A stretch of 22,207 nucleotides of DNA from DATARH01 sp035504075 (GCA_035504075.1 DATJSO010000065.1:1-22207); one strand, 5' to 3'. Shown: positions 12,728 through 21,152, counted from the first letter of the stretch. Made by a program: numbers and translations. Notes: generated by a model not told the origin, from the letters alone.

Positions 12728-13971
12728 GCCGGCACTCCGACCAACTCGCCGTCGCGCGCGCCGATGAACCGCAGCCGACATGTCGACCCGGCCTCGTCGG
12801 CGCCGTCGAACCGCACCGTGGCGTAACAATCCGCCCGTCCCCGCCCCGAGCGCTCGATCAGCACGTCGCTCTCGCCGCCGACCCGGCGCGCCAGTTCGGC
12901 GGCGAGCGCCGCGGCGCCCGCCTGCCGCAGCTGCCGGGCGCGCTCGCGCACGATCGCCGGATCGACCGGCGGCATGCGCGCCGCCGGCGTGCCCGGCCGC
13001 GGGCTGTAGGGAAATACGTGCAGGAAGGCGATGCCGCATTCGTCGATGAGATCGAGGCTGCGGCGGAACATGTCCTCGGTTTCGGTTGGAAACCCGGCGA
13101 TCAGGTCGGCGCCGAGCGCGATATCGGGGCGCAGCGCCCGCGCCCGCCGCGCCGCCGCGACCGCTGCAGCGCGGCTGTGGCGGCGCTTCATGCGTTTCAG
13201 GATCAAATCGTCGCCGGCCTGCAGCGACAGGTGCAGGTGCGGCAACAGGCGCGGCTCATCGGCGACGAGCCCCCACAGTCCATCGTCGATCTCGGCCGGG
13301 TCGAGCGACGACAGCCGCAACCGCGTCAGCTCAGGCACCGCGGCCAGCAGCCGGCGCACGAGGTCGCCGAGCGCCGGCCGTTCCAGCAGGTCGGCACCGT
13401 AGGCGGTCAGATCGACGCCAGTCAGCACGATCTCAGGGCAGCCGGCCGCGATCAGGCGACGCGCCTCGGCGATGATCGCGGCGGGCGGCAGCGACCGGCT
13501 TGGGCCGCGCGCATAGGGGATGATGCAGAACGTGCAGCGATGGTCGCAGCCCTGCTGCACCTGCAGATAGGCGCGGGTACGGCGCGCACCCGAGATACTC
13601 CCGTCCTGCCGCGCCGCCGGCGCCGATCCTGGCGGTCCCGACAAGCCGGGCGGCGGCGGGATCTCGATCGCATAGCTTTCCGCTTGCAGCTTTGCGGCGT
13701 TGTCGAGCACCAGATCGACATCGCCCAGCGCGGCGTAGCGCGCCGGCGCAAGGGTCGCGGCGCAACCAGTGACGATGATGCGCGCCGCGGGCCGCTCGCG
13801 CCGCATCCGCCGAATCGCCTGCCGCGCCTGGCGCTCGGCCTCGGCGGTGACGGCACAGGTGTTGATGATGACCGCGTCCGCCAGCCCGGCCGCACCGGCG
13901 GCGCGGCCGATCGCGGCGCTTTCCAGCGCGTTGAGGCGGCAACCGAAGGTGACGATATCGACGCCGTTCAT
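12724..13971 (-). CDS. mtaB: tRNA t6A37 methylthiotransferase MtaB
   Basis: A 415-residue radical SAM enzyme that converts t6A at position 37 of tRNAs reading ANN codons to ms2t6A. The N-terminal methylthiotransferase domain carries three cluster cysteines (C11 in TFGCRLN, C39 in INTCAVT, C70 in VTGCAAT). The radical SAM motif CxxxCxxC is C142, C146 and C149 in QQGCDHRCTFCIIPYARG. The closing region resembles a shortened TRAM-like domain. The TFGCRLNALES start and ARGPSRSLP segment favour MtaB over MiaB or RimO. It begins 15 bases after dapF and overlaps ftsY by four bases, so the three are co-transcribed. Confidence 0.95.
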   Translation of the reverse strand: MNGVDIVTFGCRLNALESAAIGRAAGAAGLADAVIINTCAVTAEAERQARQAIRRMRRERPAARIIVTGCAATLAPARYAALGDVDLVLDNAAKLQAESYAIEIPPPPGLSGPPGSAPAARQDGSISGARRTRAYLQVQQGCDHRCTFCIIPYARGPSRSLPPAAIIAEARRLIAAGCPEIVLTGVDLTAYGADLLERPALGDLVRRLLAAVPELTRLRLSSLDPAEIDDGLWGLVADEPRLLPHLHLSLQAGDDLILKRMKRRHSRAAAVAAARRARALRPDIALGADLIAGFPTETEDMFRRSLDLIDECGIAFLHVFPYSPRPGTPAARMPPVDPAIVRERARQLRQAGAAALAAELARRVGGESDVLIERSGRGRADCYATVRFDGADEAGSTCRLRFIGARDGELVGVPA

Positions 13972-13986
13972 CGCGCCGGGCGGCTC

Positions 13987-14823
13987 TCAGCGGCCGAGCA
14001 GCGCGGCGTCGAACCGCCCCGCAAACACGAATTCCGCCGGGCCGGTCATGATCACGTGCCCGTCATCCCGACGCCAGGCGATGTCGAGTTCGCCGCCGTC
14101 AAGGGCAACGGTGCCGCAGCGGCCGGCAAGGCCGCGGCGATGCGCCGCGACGAGCGCGGCGCAGGCGCCAGTGCCGCAGGCGCGGGTGATGCCGGCGCCC
14201 CGCTCCCAGACGCGCAGCCGGATGCGGTCCGCGCCTTCGACCGTCGCAACGCCGATATTGGCGCGCTCCGGGAACAGCTTGTCATGTTCGAGCAGCGGCC
14301 CCACCGCCGAGAGATCGATCGCCGCCGCATCGGCGACAAAGAATGTGGCGTGCGGATTGCCGATATTCGTACAGACGGGTCCGCGCAGCGGCCCGGCGGC
14401 GACATCGGCTTCAAGCGTGTCGGTCTCGCGCGCCAGCGGAATGCTGCGCCAGCCGGTGCGCGCCTCGCCCATATCGACCGCCACTCGTCCATCGGGCCGC
14501 ATTGCGGCATCGCGCATGCCGGCGGCCGTGTCGAGACGCACGCATTGGGCGCCGGTCTCTTCGGCGATGAGCCGGGCGACGCAGCGCGTGGCGTTGCCGC
14601 AGGCCGCGGCCTCGCTGCCGTCGGCGTTGACGATGCGCATGTATGCCGCCGTCTCCGGCCGTCGCGCGGCCTCAACGACGACGATCTGGTCGCAGCCGAT
14701 GCCGGTATGGCGATCCGCGATCACCCGCGCCGCGGCGGCATCGAGCGCGATCGGCGCACCGCGCGCGTCGAGAACGACAAAGTCGTTGCCGAGCCCGTGC
14801 ATCTTCAGGAAGGCGATCTGCAT
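13987..14823 (-). CDS. dapF: Diaminopimelate epimerase
   Basis: A 278-residue PLP-independent racemase that interconverts LL- and meso-diaminopimelate for lysine and peptidoglycan synthesis. The two catalytic cysteines sit in their normal contexts: C75 in ADGSEAAACGNATRCVA and C216 in ITRACGTGACAA. Substrate contacts are visible in KMHGLGNDFVVLD at the N-terminus, NIGNPHATFF and ERGAGIT. Length is standard. First gene of the dapF-mtaB-ftsY operon. A candidate promoter lies so close upstream that the leader would be only a few bases. Confidence 0.97.
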   Translation of the reverse strand: MQIAFLKMHGLGNDFVVLDARGAPIALDAAAARVIADRHTGIGCDQIVVVEAARRPETAAYMRIVNADGSEAAACGNATRCVARLIAEETGAQCVRLDTAAGMRDAAMRPDGRVAVDMGEARTGWRSIPLARETDTLEADVAAGPLRGPVCTNIGNPHATFFVADAAAIDLSAVGPLLEHDKLFPERANIGVATVEGADRIRLRVWERGAGITRACGTGACAALVAAHRRGLAGRCGTVALDGGELDIAWRRDDGHVIMTGPAEFVFAGRFDAALLGR

Positions 14824-14832
14824 GGCCCTGCT

Positions 14833-14861
14833 TATATGGCCGCGCCGCTGCCTCTGTCCAA
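14833..14861 (-). promoter_or_regulatory. Possible promoter of the dapF operon
   Basis: On the complement strand TTGGAC (14861-14856) and CATATA (14838-14833) are separated by 17 bases. The predicted transcript start would be only three to five bases before the dapF ATG at 14823, an almost leaderless message, so the assignment is tentative. Confidence 0.35.
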
Positions 14862-14938
14862 CGCGGCGGCGGGCCCTGCCGCAGAGGCGCTGAAGGCGGT
14901 CGACCCATCGCGGTGCCCGCGCTATAGGAGCGGCCGCA

Positions 14939-15277
14939 ATGGCGTACGAGACGTTTCACGTCGAAGTGACGCGCGACGAGACGCGCGCGGGCGGTGCGGT
15001 TGCGATCGAGATCGTCGCGTATATCGATCGCGAGCCGGAGACCAACATCGCGACCCGCGGCAGCCTCACCCGCGCGCAGAAAGGCGTGTGGAACAGCCGG
15101 CTCTCGTTCACCGGCGATTTCGCCACGCTCGCCGAGGCCCTGGCAGCGATCGATGTGGCCTGTCCCGAGGCGCAGCGCATCCGCTGTTACGAATACACGG
15201 TCGATGATGAATACGCCCGAGAGGTGGCGCCGCTCGTCAGGTCCGGCAGCCGATGGACGCCCGCCGCGGCGCCTTGA
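14939..15277 (+). CDS. Protein of unknown function, 112 residues
   Basis: I do not recognise a family. The protein is soluble, with an N-terminal beta-like stretch (MAYETFHVEVTRDETRAGG, then AVAIEIVAYIDREPE) and an alpha-helical middle (TLAEALAAIDVACPEAQRI), then CYEYTVDDEYAREV. No signal peptide or membrane segment. TATAGGAGCGGCCGCA gives a strong ribosome binding site (AGGAG) nine bases before the ATG, and codon use matches the neighbours, so it is very probably a real gene. It is divergent from dapF and precedes the MarR gene by about 115 bases. It has one tryptophan-containing loop with NSRLSFTGDFATL. Confidence 0.75.
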   Translation: MAYETFHVEVTRDETRAGGAVAIEIVAYIDREPETNIATRGSLTRAQKGVWNSRLSFTGDFATLAEALAAIDVACPEAQRIRCYEYTVDDEYAREVAPLVRSGSRWTPAAAP

Positions 15278-15393
15278 CCCGCCGCACCGCTGCCGGATTA
15301 TGTGCGTGAGCCGGTTGCCGCGGCCGAGGGCGGATGCGCGCGCTTTGCGGGGCGGCTATGCGGCCTGGCCGCTGGACGCGGCGGCGGAAATAC

Positions 15394-15876
15394 ATGCATT
15401 GTCATTTAATGGCAAGCCACCGATTGCCGCGCGGGCAACTGCGCCACGCGTTTCCGACGCTGATCGCGCATACCGGCCGGCAATGGCGGCGCGCCGTCGA
15501 TCTCCGGCTCGAACCTTACGGGCTGACCGAGGCAACATGGCTGCCGCTGCTGCATCTGGCGCGCGCGCCGACCGCGATGCGCCAGAAGGATCTCGCCGCC
15601 TCGCTGTCGCTCGACAGCTCTTCCGTCGTTCGGCTGCTCGATGCGCTGGAAGCCGCGGGCCTCGTGATGCGCCGGGAGGAGGCGGGCGACCGGCGGGCAA
15701 AGACGATCGTGCTGACGCCGCAAGGGCGTACAACCGTCGAACAGGTTGAAACCGTATCGCAGCAGATCCGGCGAACCGCACTCGCCGGCCTTACCGACGA
15801 CGAGATTGCCGCCGCGACCGAGACATTGCAGCGCATATGCGGCTCTCTCGCCGGCGCGATGAAGGACGGCGCGTGA
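15394..15876 (+). CDS. MarR-family transcriptional regulator
   Basis: A 160-residue winged helix-turn-helix repressor type. The DNA-binding part spans roughly residues 55-105: LHLARAPTAMRQKDLAASLS, LDSSSVVRLLDALEAAGLV, MRREEAGDRRAKTIVLTPQG, the last being the classic wing with the D-x-R basic signature. Dimerisation helices at both ends are present. The start is uncertain: ATG at 15394 and ATG at 15409 are both possible and neither has a strong ribosome binding site. A near-perfect palindrome (15399-15415) overlaps both. The DHA2 transporter gene follows after 13 bases, so the regulator likely controls that pump and itself in response to an unknown lipophilic or aromatic ligand. Confidence 0.87.
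   Translation: MHCHLMASHRLPRGQLRHAFPTLIAHTGRQWRRAVDLRLEPYGLTEATWLPLLHLARAPTAMRQKDLAASLSLDSSSVVRLLDALEAAGLVMRREEAGDRRAKTIVLTPQGRTTVEQVETVSQQIRRTALAGLTDDEIAAATETLQRICGSLAGAMKDGA
15399..15415. promoter_or_regulatory. Candidate MarR operator
   Basis: TTGTCATTTAATGGCAA is an inverted repeat with eight-base arms (7 of 8 pairs complementary) around one central base, in an AT-rich island of otherwise GC-rich DNA. It overlaps the possible start codons of the MarR gene. Length and symmetry suit MarR-family binding sites. Function is inferred from position. Confidence 0.5.
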
Positions 15877-15889
15877 GCCGGCGGCTGCT

Positions 15890-17437
15890 GTGACAGCACC
15901 AGCCGCCCTGGCCTCCGGCGCCCGCACCGCGCCGAACCGCGGCGCGATCACTGCGACGGTCATCTGCGCCTGCGTCATGCAGGGCCTCGACACGACGATC
16001 GCCAATGTCTGCCTGCCGCATATACAGGGCGCGATGTCGGCGGCGCAGGACCAGATCTCGTGGGTGCTGACCTCGTACATCGTCTCGGCGGCGATCGCGA
16101 TGCCGCTGGTCGGCTGGCTCGCCGACCGCCTGGGCGTCAAATACCTGTTCCTCGCTTCGGTGATCGGGTTCACGCTCGCCTCGGCGCTGTGCGGCGCTGC
16201 GACGAGCCTCGATCAACTCGTCGTCTATCGCGGCCTGCAAGGCATCTGCAGCGCCGGCCTTGTGCCGCTCGGACAGGCGACGCTCTACACGGTGTACCCG
16301 CGCGAGCGGCATGGCCAGGCGATGGCGATCTTTTCGACGGGTGCGATGATGGGCCCGATCGTCGGCCCGACGCTGGGCGGCTGGCTGACGCAGAATCTCG
16401 ACTGGCGCTGGTGTTTCTACATCAACCTGCCGGTCGGCGCGCTGTGCGCGCTCGGCGTCTTCTTCTTCATCCGCCATGCGCGGGGCTCGCGCCGCGGCCC
16501 GTTCGACATGTTCGGCTTTGTGACGCTGAGCATCGCGATCGGCGCGTTGCAACTGATGCTCGATCGCGGCGAGATCAAGGACTGGTTCCACTCGACCGAG
16601 ATCTGGACCGAGGCAACGATCTCGGCCCTGTGCTTTTATCTGCTGATCGTGCACACCAGCACGACCGGCGAGCGCTCGTTCCTCAGCCGCGAATTGCTGA
16701 AAAGCCCGAATTTTGTCGCCGGCAGCGTGCTGATGTTCGCCGTCGGCGTGATCCTCAGCGGCACGCTGGCGCTGATGCCGTCGATGATGCAAGACCTGAT
16801 GAACTATCCCGTCTTCGACGCCGGCTGGATGATGGCGCCGCGCGGCATCGGCACGATGGTCGCGATGTTTTTTGTCGGGCGCACCGTCAACAAGATCGAC
16901 AACCGCCTGTTCATCCTGACCGGCTTTCTGCTGACCGCTGCCTCGCTGTGGCAGATGACCGGGTATTCGCTCTACATGGGGTCGTGGCCGATCATCTTCG
17001 CCGGGCTGGCGCAGGGCTTCGGGCTCGGCCTCACCTTTGTGCCGCTCAACCTGCTGGCGCTGTCGACGCTGCCGGCCCACATCATGTCGCAGGGCACGGC
17101 GATCCGGGCGCTGATGCGCATGCTCGGCGGCTCGATCGGCATCTCGATCCTCGAAACGCAGTTGGCGCAGAACACGCAGGTCGTCCATTCCCGGCTGGTC
17201 GAGACGCTGCGGCCCGATAATCCCTTGATCTACAGCCATCTCTTCGGGCCGCATTTCAGCCTCAGCCTGCCGTCCGGCATCGCCGCGCTGAACGCCGAAG
17301 TCACCCGGCAGGCGGCGATGGTCAGCTACAACGACGATTTTGCGCTGATGATGATCGTCGTCCTGGCGTCGCTGCCGGCATTGCTGCTGGTCCGCGTGCC
17401 GCGGCGTCGGCAGCCGGTCGCGGCCGCCGGCGATTAG
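15890..17437 (+). CDS. DHA2-family MFS drug-efflux transporter (EmrB/QacA type), first copy
   Basis: A 515-residue inner-membrane proton-driven exporter with about 14 hydrophobic segments. Family marks are DTTIANVCLPHIQGAMSAAQ (substrate-path start of the first membrane helix), QISWVLTSYIVSAAIAMPL, the motif-A region GWLADRLGVKYLF, and motif C in GAMMGPIVGPTLGGWL, typical of antiporters. It ends in a short basic tail. The start is GTG at 15890, 13 bases after the MarR stop; no better start fits the conserved N-terminus. Likely regulated by the MarR protein upstream. EmrB-type pumps work with an EmrA/HlyD adaptor; none is adjacent on this strand, but one lies across the LysR gene. The exported compound is unknown. 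Confidence 0.92.
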   Translation: MTAPAALASGARTAPNRGAITATVICACVMQGLDTTIANVCLPHIQGAMSAAQDQISWVLTSYIVSAAIAMPLVGWLADRLGVKYLFLASVIGFTLASALCGAATSLDQLVVYRGLQGICSAGLVPLGQATLYTVYPRERHGQAMAIFSTGAMMGPIVGPTLGGWLTQNLDWRWCFYINLPVGALCALGVFFFIRHARGSRRGPFDMFGFVTLSIAIGALQLMLDRGEIKDWFHSTEIWTEATISALCFYLLIVHTSTTGERSFLSRELLKSPNFVAGSVLMFAVGVILSGTLALMPSMMQDLMNYPVFDAGWMMAPRGIGTMVAMFFVGRTVNKIDNRLFILTGFLLTAASLWQMTGYSLYMGSWPIIFAGLAQGFGLGLTFVPLNLLALSTLPAHIMSQGTAIRALMRMLGGSIGISILETQLAQNTQVVHSRLVETLRPDNPLIYSHLFGPHFSLSLPSGIAALNAEVTRQAAMVSYNDDFALMMIVVLASLPALLLVRVPRRRQPVAAAGD

Positions 17438-17458
17438 CGCGGCGATCGGTGCACCGCC

Positions 17459-18361
17459 TCAGCCGAGGTCGCCCGCGAGGCGGCTCTTGAGGCGCGGCGC
17501 GGCAAAATCGACAAAGGCGCGAACTTTCAGCGGCACGAGGCCCCCCAAGTAAAGGATGTTGACCGGCAGCGGTCGCGGCTCGAATTCCTCGAGCAGGACA
17601 ACCAGCCGTCCATCCTTGACGGCGTCGGCGACGTGATACGAATAGAGGCGGATCATTCCCGCCCCGGCGATGGCGGCGTCGAGCACCGCCTCGGCGGCAT
17701 CGACGGTCAGTCGCGACCGGACATTCACCGGCACGGTTGCGCCGCCGATCTGGAAGTTCCACGCGTCGGGACTGACGAAGCCCATGAACGAGACGCAATC
17801 GTGGGCCGCGAGATCGCGCGGCGTTTCCGGACGGCCGCGGCGCGCGAGATATGCGGGGCTCGCACACGTCACCAGGCGAACGCTGCCGATCTGGCGCGCG
17901 ACCATGCTGCTGTCCGGCAGGGCGCCGATGCGGATGCCGATGTCGACGTGTTCTTCCTGCAGGCTGACGACACGGTCGGTCAGACGCAACCGCAGCAGCA
18001 CCTCCGGGTAGGCGTCGAGGAACGCCGCCGCGACCGGCACGGCATGGCGGCGGCCAAGTACGAGCGAAGCCGTCACTGTGAGTTCGCCGGTCGGCGAGCG
18101 GTATTCGCCGGCCGCAATGTGTTCGGCCTCGTCGAGCTGGTCGAGAATGCGGCGGCAGGCCTCGATATAGGCTTCCCCGGCGTCCGTCAGTGTCAAGCGG
18201 CGCGTCGAGCGGTTGAGCAGCCGCGTCGTCAGATGCGCCTCCAGTTCGGAGATGCGGCGGCTGACGGTGGCGAGCGGAGTGCGCAGCCGGCGTGACGCGG
18301 CGGAAAGGCTGCCGGCCTCGACGACAGCCAGCAAGGTCGACATGGCTTCGAGCCGGTCCAT
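17459..18361 (-). CDS. LysR-family transcriptional regulator
   Basis: A 300-residue regulator with N-terminal winged helix-turn-helix (MDRLEAMSTLLAVVEAGSLS, AASRRLRTPLATVSRRISEL) and a C-terminal two-lobed co-inducer domain from about residue 90 (GELTVTASLVLGRRHAVPVA through the end). It belongs to the large branch whose first residues are MDRLEAM. The ATG at 18361 is preferred because GGAAAGCAGG precedes it; an in-frame ATG at 18373 lies inside a palindrome and lacks a ribosome binding site. The gene is divergent from the HlyD-DHA2 pair, the usual layout for a LysR activator and its target, and convergent with the first DHA2 gene 21 bases away. The inducer is unknown. Confidence 0.93.
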   Translation of the reverse strand: MDRLEAMSTLLAVVEAGSLSAASRRLRTPLATVSRRISELEAHLTTRLLNRSTRRLTLTDAGEAYIEACRRILDQLDEAEHIAAGEYRSPTGELTVTASLVLGRRHAVPVAAAFLDAYPEVLLRLRLTDRVVSLQEEHVDIGIRIGALPDSSMVARQIGSVRLVTCASPAYLARRGRPETPRDLAAHDCVSFMGFVSPDAWNFQIGGATVPVNVRSRLTVDAAEAVLDAAIAGAGMIRLYSYHVADAVKDGRLVVLLEEFEPRPLPVNILYLGGLVPLKVRAFVDFAAPRLKSRLAGDLG

Positions 18362-18365
18362 CCTG

Positions 18366-18384
18366 CTTTCCATCCGATGGAAAG
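18366..18384. promoter_or_regulatory. Candidate LysR binding site: perfect 19-base palindrome
   Basis: CTTTCCATCCGATGGAAAG has nine-base arms, all complementary, around one base and contains the T-N11-A core typical of LysR regulators (TCCATCCGATGGA). It lies in the 5' leader of the LysR gene. Its centre is about 68 bases upstream of the predicted start of the hlyD-type transcript, the normal position for LysR activation. This suggests self-repression plus activation of the pump genes. Confidence 0.65.
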
Positions 18385-18408
18385 ATGAATTCCAATCTTA
18401 GCCGGTTC

Positions 18409-18436
18409 TTGTTCTATGCGGCAGGGTCCATATACT
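18409..18436 (+). promoter_or_regulatory. Putative sigma-70 promoter of the HlyD-DHA2 operon
   Basis: TTGTTC (18409-18414) and TATACT (18431-18436) are 16 bases apart. The transcript would start near 18443, about 36 bases before the HlyD ATG. This rules against the longer HlyD start at 18416. Confidence 0.5.
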
Positions 18437-18478
18437 CGGCGGCCTGCTTGCCGGCCTCCTCCGAGCCGAGGGATCGCA

Positions 18479-19576
18479 ATGCCCGCTGCCGTCCTTGACC
18501 GGGTCACCGCACCCGCGCCACCGAAAGTCCGATCGCTGCCGAACCTGAAGGCGATGTCGCTGGCGGGCGCCGCACTGCTTGTCGCGCTGGGCGGCGGCTG
18601 GTACGGCTATCGGTGGTGGACGGTCGGCCGCTTCATCGAGACGACCGACGACGCTTATGCCGGCGGCAACGTGACGCCGGTCTCCCCGCACGTCGCCGGC
18701 TTTGTCGCGCAGATCGCGGTCACCGACAACCAGTATGTCCGGCGGGGCCAACTGCTCATCCGCCTTGATCCGCGCGATTTCCGGGCGGCGCTCGACCACG
18801 CTGCCGCAATCGCCGAGGAGCGGCAGGCGGCGCTCGCCGGGCTCGACGCGAAATACCTGCAACAGCAGGCGATGGTGCGGCAGGCGGCGGCCGATCTCGA
18901 CGGCAGGCTGGCGCAGGCCAGCTTCGCCGGCGAGGATGCCGTGCGCTACAGAGATCTCGCATCGACGCGCTTCGGGTCGCTCCAAAATGCCCAGCGTGCG
19001 CGGTCGATCGATCGCGCCGCGCAGTCCGCCTCCGAGGCCGCGACGGCGGGCCTCGCCGCCGCCCGGCAGCAGCTGACCGTGCTGCATGACGAGATCGACG
19101 AGGCGCACGCGGCCGTCGCGCAGGCCGAGGCGGATCTCGAAACGGCCCGCCTCAATCTCGGCTATACCGAGATCCGCTCGCCGATCGACGGCTATGTCGG
19201 CAACCGCGCGGCGCAGGTCGGCGCCTATGTCGCAAGCGGCGCCTATCTGATCAGCGTGATCCCGGCGCGCGGCCTGTGGGTCGATGCCAATTTCAAGGAA
19301 GACCAGCTGGCGCGGATGCGGCCCGGCCAGCCCGCGACGGTCGTCGCCGACGTGCTGCCGGGTCGCGTCTTCCACGGCCACGTGCAGAGCCTCGCGCCTG
19401 GCACCGGCGCGGTGTTCAGCGTGATCCCGCCGGAAAATGCGACCGGTAATTTCACCAAGATCGTGCAGCGGGTGCCAGTGCGCATCGCCCTCGATGACGC
19501 GCGGTTCGGCGAGTTGCGGCCCGGTTTGTCGACGACGGTCAGCGTCGAAACACGATCCGACCGGCCGTCGGAGTGA
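18479..19576 (+). CDS. HlyD/EmrA-family membrane-fusion (periplasmic adaptor) protein
   Basis: A 365-residue adaptor that links an inner-membrane pump to an outer-membrane channel. A short cytosolic N-terminus is followed by one membrane helix (about residues 26-45), the opening ETTDDAYAGGNVTPVSPHVA and GFVAQIAVTDNQYVRRGQLL (first lipoyl half), a long coiled-coil hairpin (about 100-230, rich in A, Q, E and R), then the second lipoyl half LNLGYTEIRSPIDGYVGNRA and a beta-barrel ending LRPGLSTTVSVET. These are the standard EmrA features. The ATG at 18479 follows GAGGGATCGCA. The DHA2 pump gene begins six bases after the stop, so the two form one operon under the divergent LysR regulator. No outer-membrane TolC-type gene is in the window. 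Confidence 0.94.
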   Translation: MPAAVLDRVTAPAPPKVRSLPNLKAMSLAGAALLVALGGGWYGYRWWTVGRFIETTDDAYAGGNVTPVSPHVAGFVAQIAVTDNQYVRRGQLLIRLDPRDFRAALDHAAAIAEERQAALAGLDAKYLQQQAMVRQAAADLDGRLAQASFAGEDAVRYRDLASTRFGSLQNAQRARSIDRAAQSASEAATAGLAAARQQLTVLHDEIDEAHAAVAQAEADLETARLNLGYTEIRSPIDGYVGNRAAQVGAYVASGAYLISVIPARGLWVDANFKEDQLARMRPGQPATVVADVLPGRVFHGHVQSLAPGTGAVFSVIPPENATGNFTKIVQRVPVRIALDDARFGELRPGLSTTVSVETRSDRPSE

Positions 19577-19582
19577 TCGGCG

Positions 19583-21142
19583 ATGCCGGTCACCTCCCTC
19601 TGGCTGAAAAGCCTGCTGCCGTTTGTCGTCATGTGCTTCGGCGGCTTCATGGCGCTGCTGGACATCCAGATCGTCGCGTCGTCGTTGCAGGACATCGGCG
19701 GCGGCCTGTCGGCGGCACAGGACCAGATCAGTTGGGTGCAGACCGCCTATCTGATCGCCGAGATCGTCGTCATCCCGTTGTCGGGCTGGCTGACGCGTGT
19801 GTTCTCGACGCGCTGGCTGTTCGCCGCATCGGCCGCCGGGTTCACGCTGACGAGCCTCTTCTGCGGCCTCGCCTGGAACATCGAAAGCATGATTGTTTTC
19901 CGGGCGCTGCAGGGGCTGCTCGGCGCGTCGATGATCCCGACGATGTTTACGTCGTCCTTTTATTTCTTCCAGGGACCGCGCCGGGTCTATTCCGCCGCCG
20001 TCATCGGCACGATCGCCTCGGTGGCGCCGACGCTCGGGCCCGTCATCGGCGGCTGGATCACCGATACGCTCGATTGGCACTGGCTGTTTTATGTCAACCT
20101 CGTGCCGGGGATCGCGATCACCGTGCTGACCGCGCTTCTGGTGAAGATCGACGAACCTGACTGGACATTGCTGAAAGGTGCCGATTACCCGGGCATCGTG
20201 CTGATGGCGGTGGCACTCGGCACGCTCGAATACGTGCTGGAAGAGGGGTCGCGGTGGAACTGGTTCGACGACGGAACGATCCGGCATTGCGCCTGGGTTG
20301 CAGCGGTCGCCGGCGTCCTCTTCGTGATCCGCAGCCTGAGCTTCGCGCGGCCGGTCGTCGATCTGCACGCGCTGACAAACCGCAATTTCGCGGTCGGTTG
20401 CTTTCTGTCGTTCGTGACCGGAATCGGCATCTTTTCGACGATCTACCTGACGCCGCTGTTTCTCGGCTATGTGCGCGGCTTCAGCGCCTGGCAAACGGGG
20501 GTCGCGATCTTTTCGACGGGCGCCGCCTCGCTGGCCGGCGTGCCCGCCTACATCGTGCTGGCAAAGAAGTTCGATACGCGCTGGCTGATGATGCTCGGGC
20601 TGGCGCTGTTCGGTGCGTCGATGTGGTCGTTCAGCTACATCACCAGCGAATGGAGCGGCGGCGAACTGCTCGTGCCGCAGATCCTGCGCGGCTTTCCGCA
20701 GGTGTTTGCCGTCGCGCCGGCGGTGACGCTCGGCCTCGGCAGCCTGCCGCCGGAGCGCCTCAAATACGCCAGCGGCCTCTTCAACATGATGCGCAACCTG
20801 GGCGGCGCGTTCGGCATTGCAGCGTGCGGCGCGATCCTCAACAGCCGCACCAATTTCCATTTCGACGCCATCGCCTACCGTCTGACGCCGGCGAACGGGC
20901 CGATGGATCGCCTGCTGGCCGGCCTCGGGCAGCGTTACGGTGCGGTGCCGGGCAGCCTCGATCAGGGCCATGTCGCCGCGCTGAAAGCGCTGTGGCAGCT
21001 CGCCTATCGGGAAGCCTCGACGCTGGCCTATGCCGACGCGTTCCGGGCGATCATGATTGCCTTTGTGTTGGCGACGCTGTTGGTGCCGCTGTTGCGCCAG
21101 GCCGCGCCGGCAACAACGCCGCTGCCTTCCGACAGTCATTAG
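19583..21142 (+). CDS. DHA2-family MFS drug-efflux transporter (EmrB type), second copy
   Basis: A 519-residue 14-helix exporter. It shares with the first copy the SAAQDQISWV loop before the second membrane helix, and carries ALLDIQIVASSLQDIGGGLS, motif-C-like GTIASVAPTLGPVIGGWITD, and a late YASGLFNMMRNLGGAFGIAA, all typical of EmrB-type proteins. The start ATG at 19583 follows GGAGTGATCGGCG and lies six bases after the adaptor stop codon. Together with the adaptor it should form an EmrAB-like tripartite pump (with a TolC protein encoded elsewhere). The two DHA2 proteins differ widely outside the conserved motifs, so they are not a recent duplication. The substrate is unknown. Confidence 0.94.
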   Translation: MPVTSLWLKSLLPFVVMCFGGFMALLDIQIVASSLQDIGGGLSAAQDQISWVQTAYLIAEIVVIPLSGWLTRVFSTRWLFAASAAGFTLTSLFCGLAWNIESMIVFRALQGLLGASMIPTMFTSSFYFFQGPRRVYSAAVIGTIASVAPTLGPVIGGWITDTLDWHWLFYVNLVPGIAITVLTALLVKIDEPDWTLLKGADYPGIVLMAVALGTLEYVLEEGSRWNWFDDGTIRHCAWVAAVAGVLFVIRSLSFARPVVDLHALTNRNFAVGCFLSFVTGIGIFSTIYLTPLFLGYVRGFSAWQTGVAIFSTGAASLAGVPAYIVLAKKFDTRWLMMLGLALFGASMWSFSYITSEWSGGELLVPQILRGFPQVFAVAPAVTLGLGSLPPERLKYASGLFNMMRNLGGAFGIAACGAILNSRTNFHFDAIAYRLTPANGPMDRLLAGLGQRYGAVPGSLDQGHVAALKALWQLAYREASTLAYADAFRAIMIAFVLATLLVPLLRQAAPATTPLPSDSH

Positions 21143-21152
21143 AGAGGGATCC

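Noticed and set aside
13018..15207. Forward frame of 729 codons opposite mtaB and dapF
   Set aside because: Arginine/alanine-rich shadow of two well-supported genes on the other strand.
15791..17254. Complement frame of 487 codons opposite the first DHA2 gene
   Set aside because: Antisense shadow with low-complexity, charged composition and no family features.
18398..21139. Complement frame of 913 codons opposite the HlyD and DHA2 genes
   Set aside because: Composition rich in R, H, D and A, no domains, and the opposite strand carries two convincing genes. It is a GC artefact.
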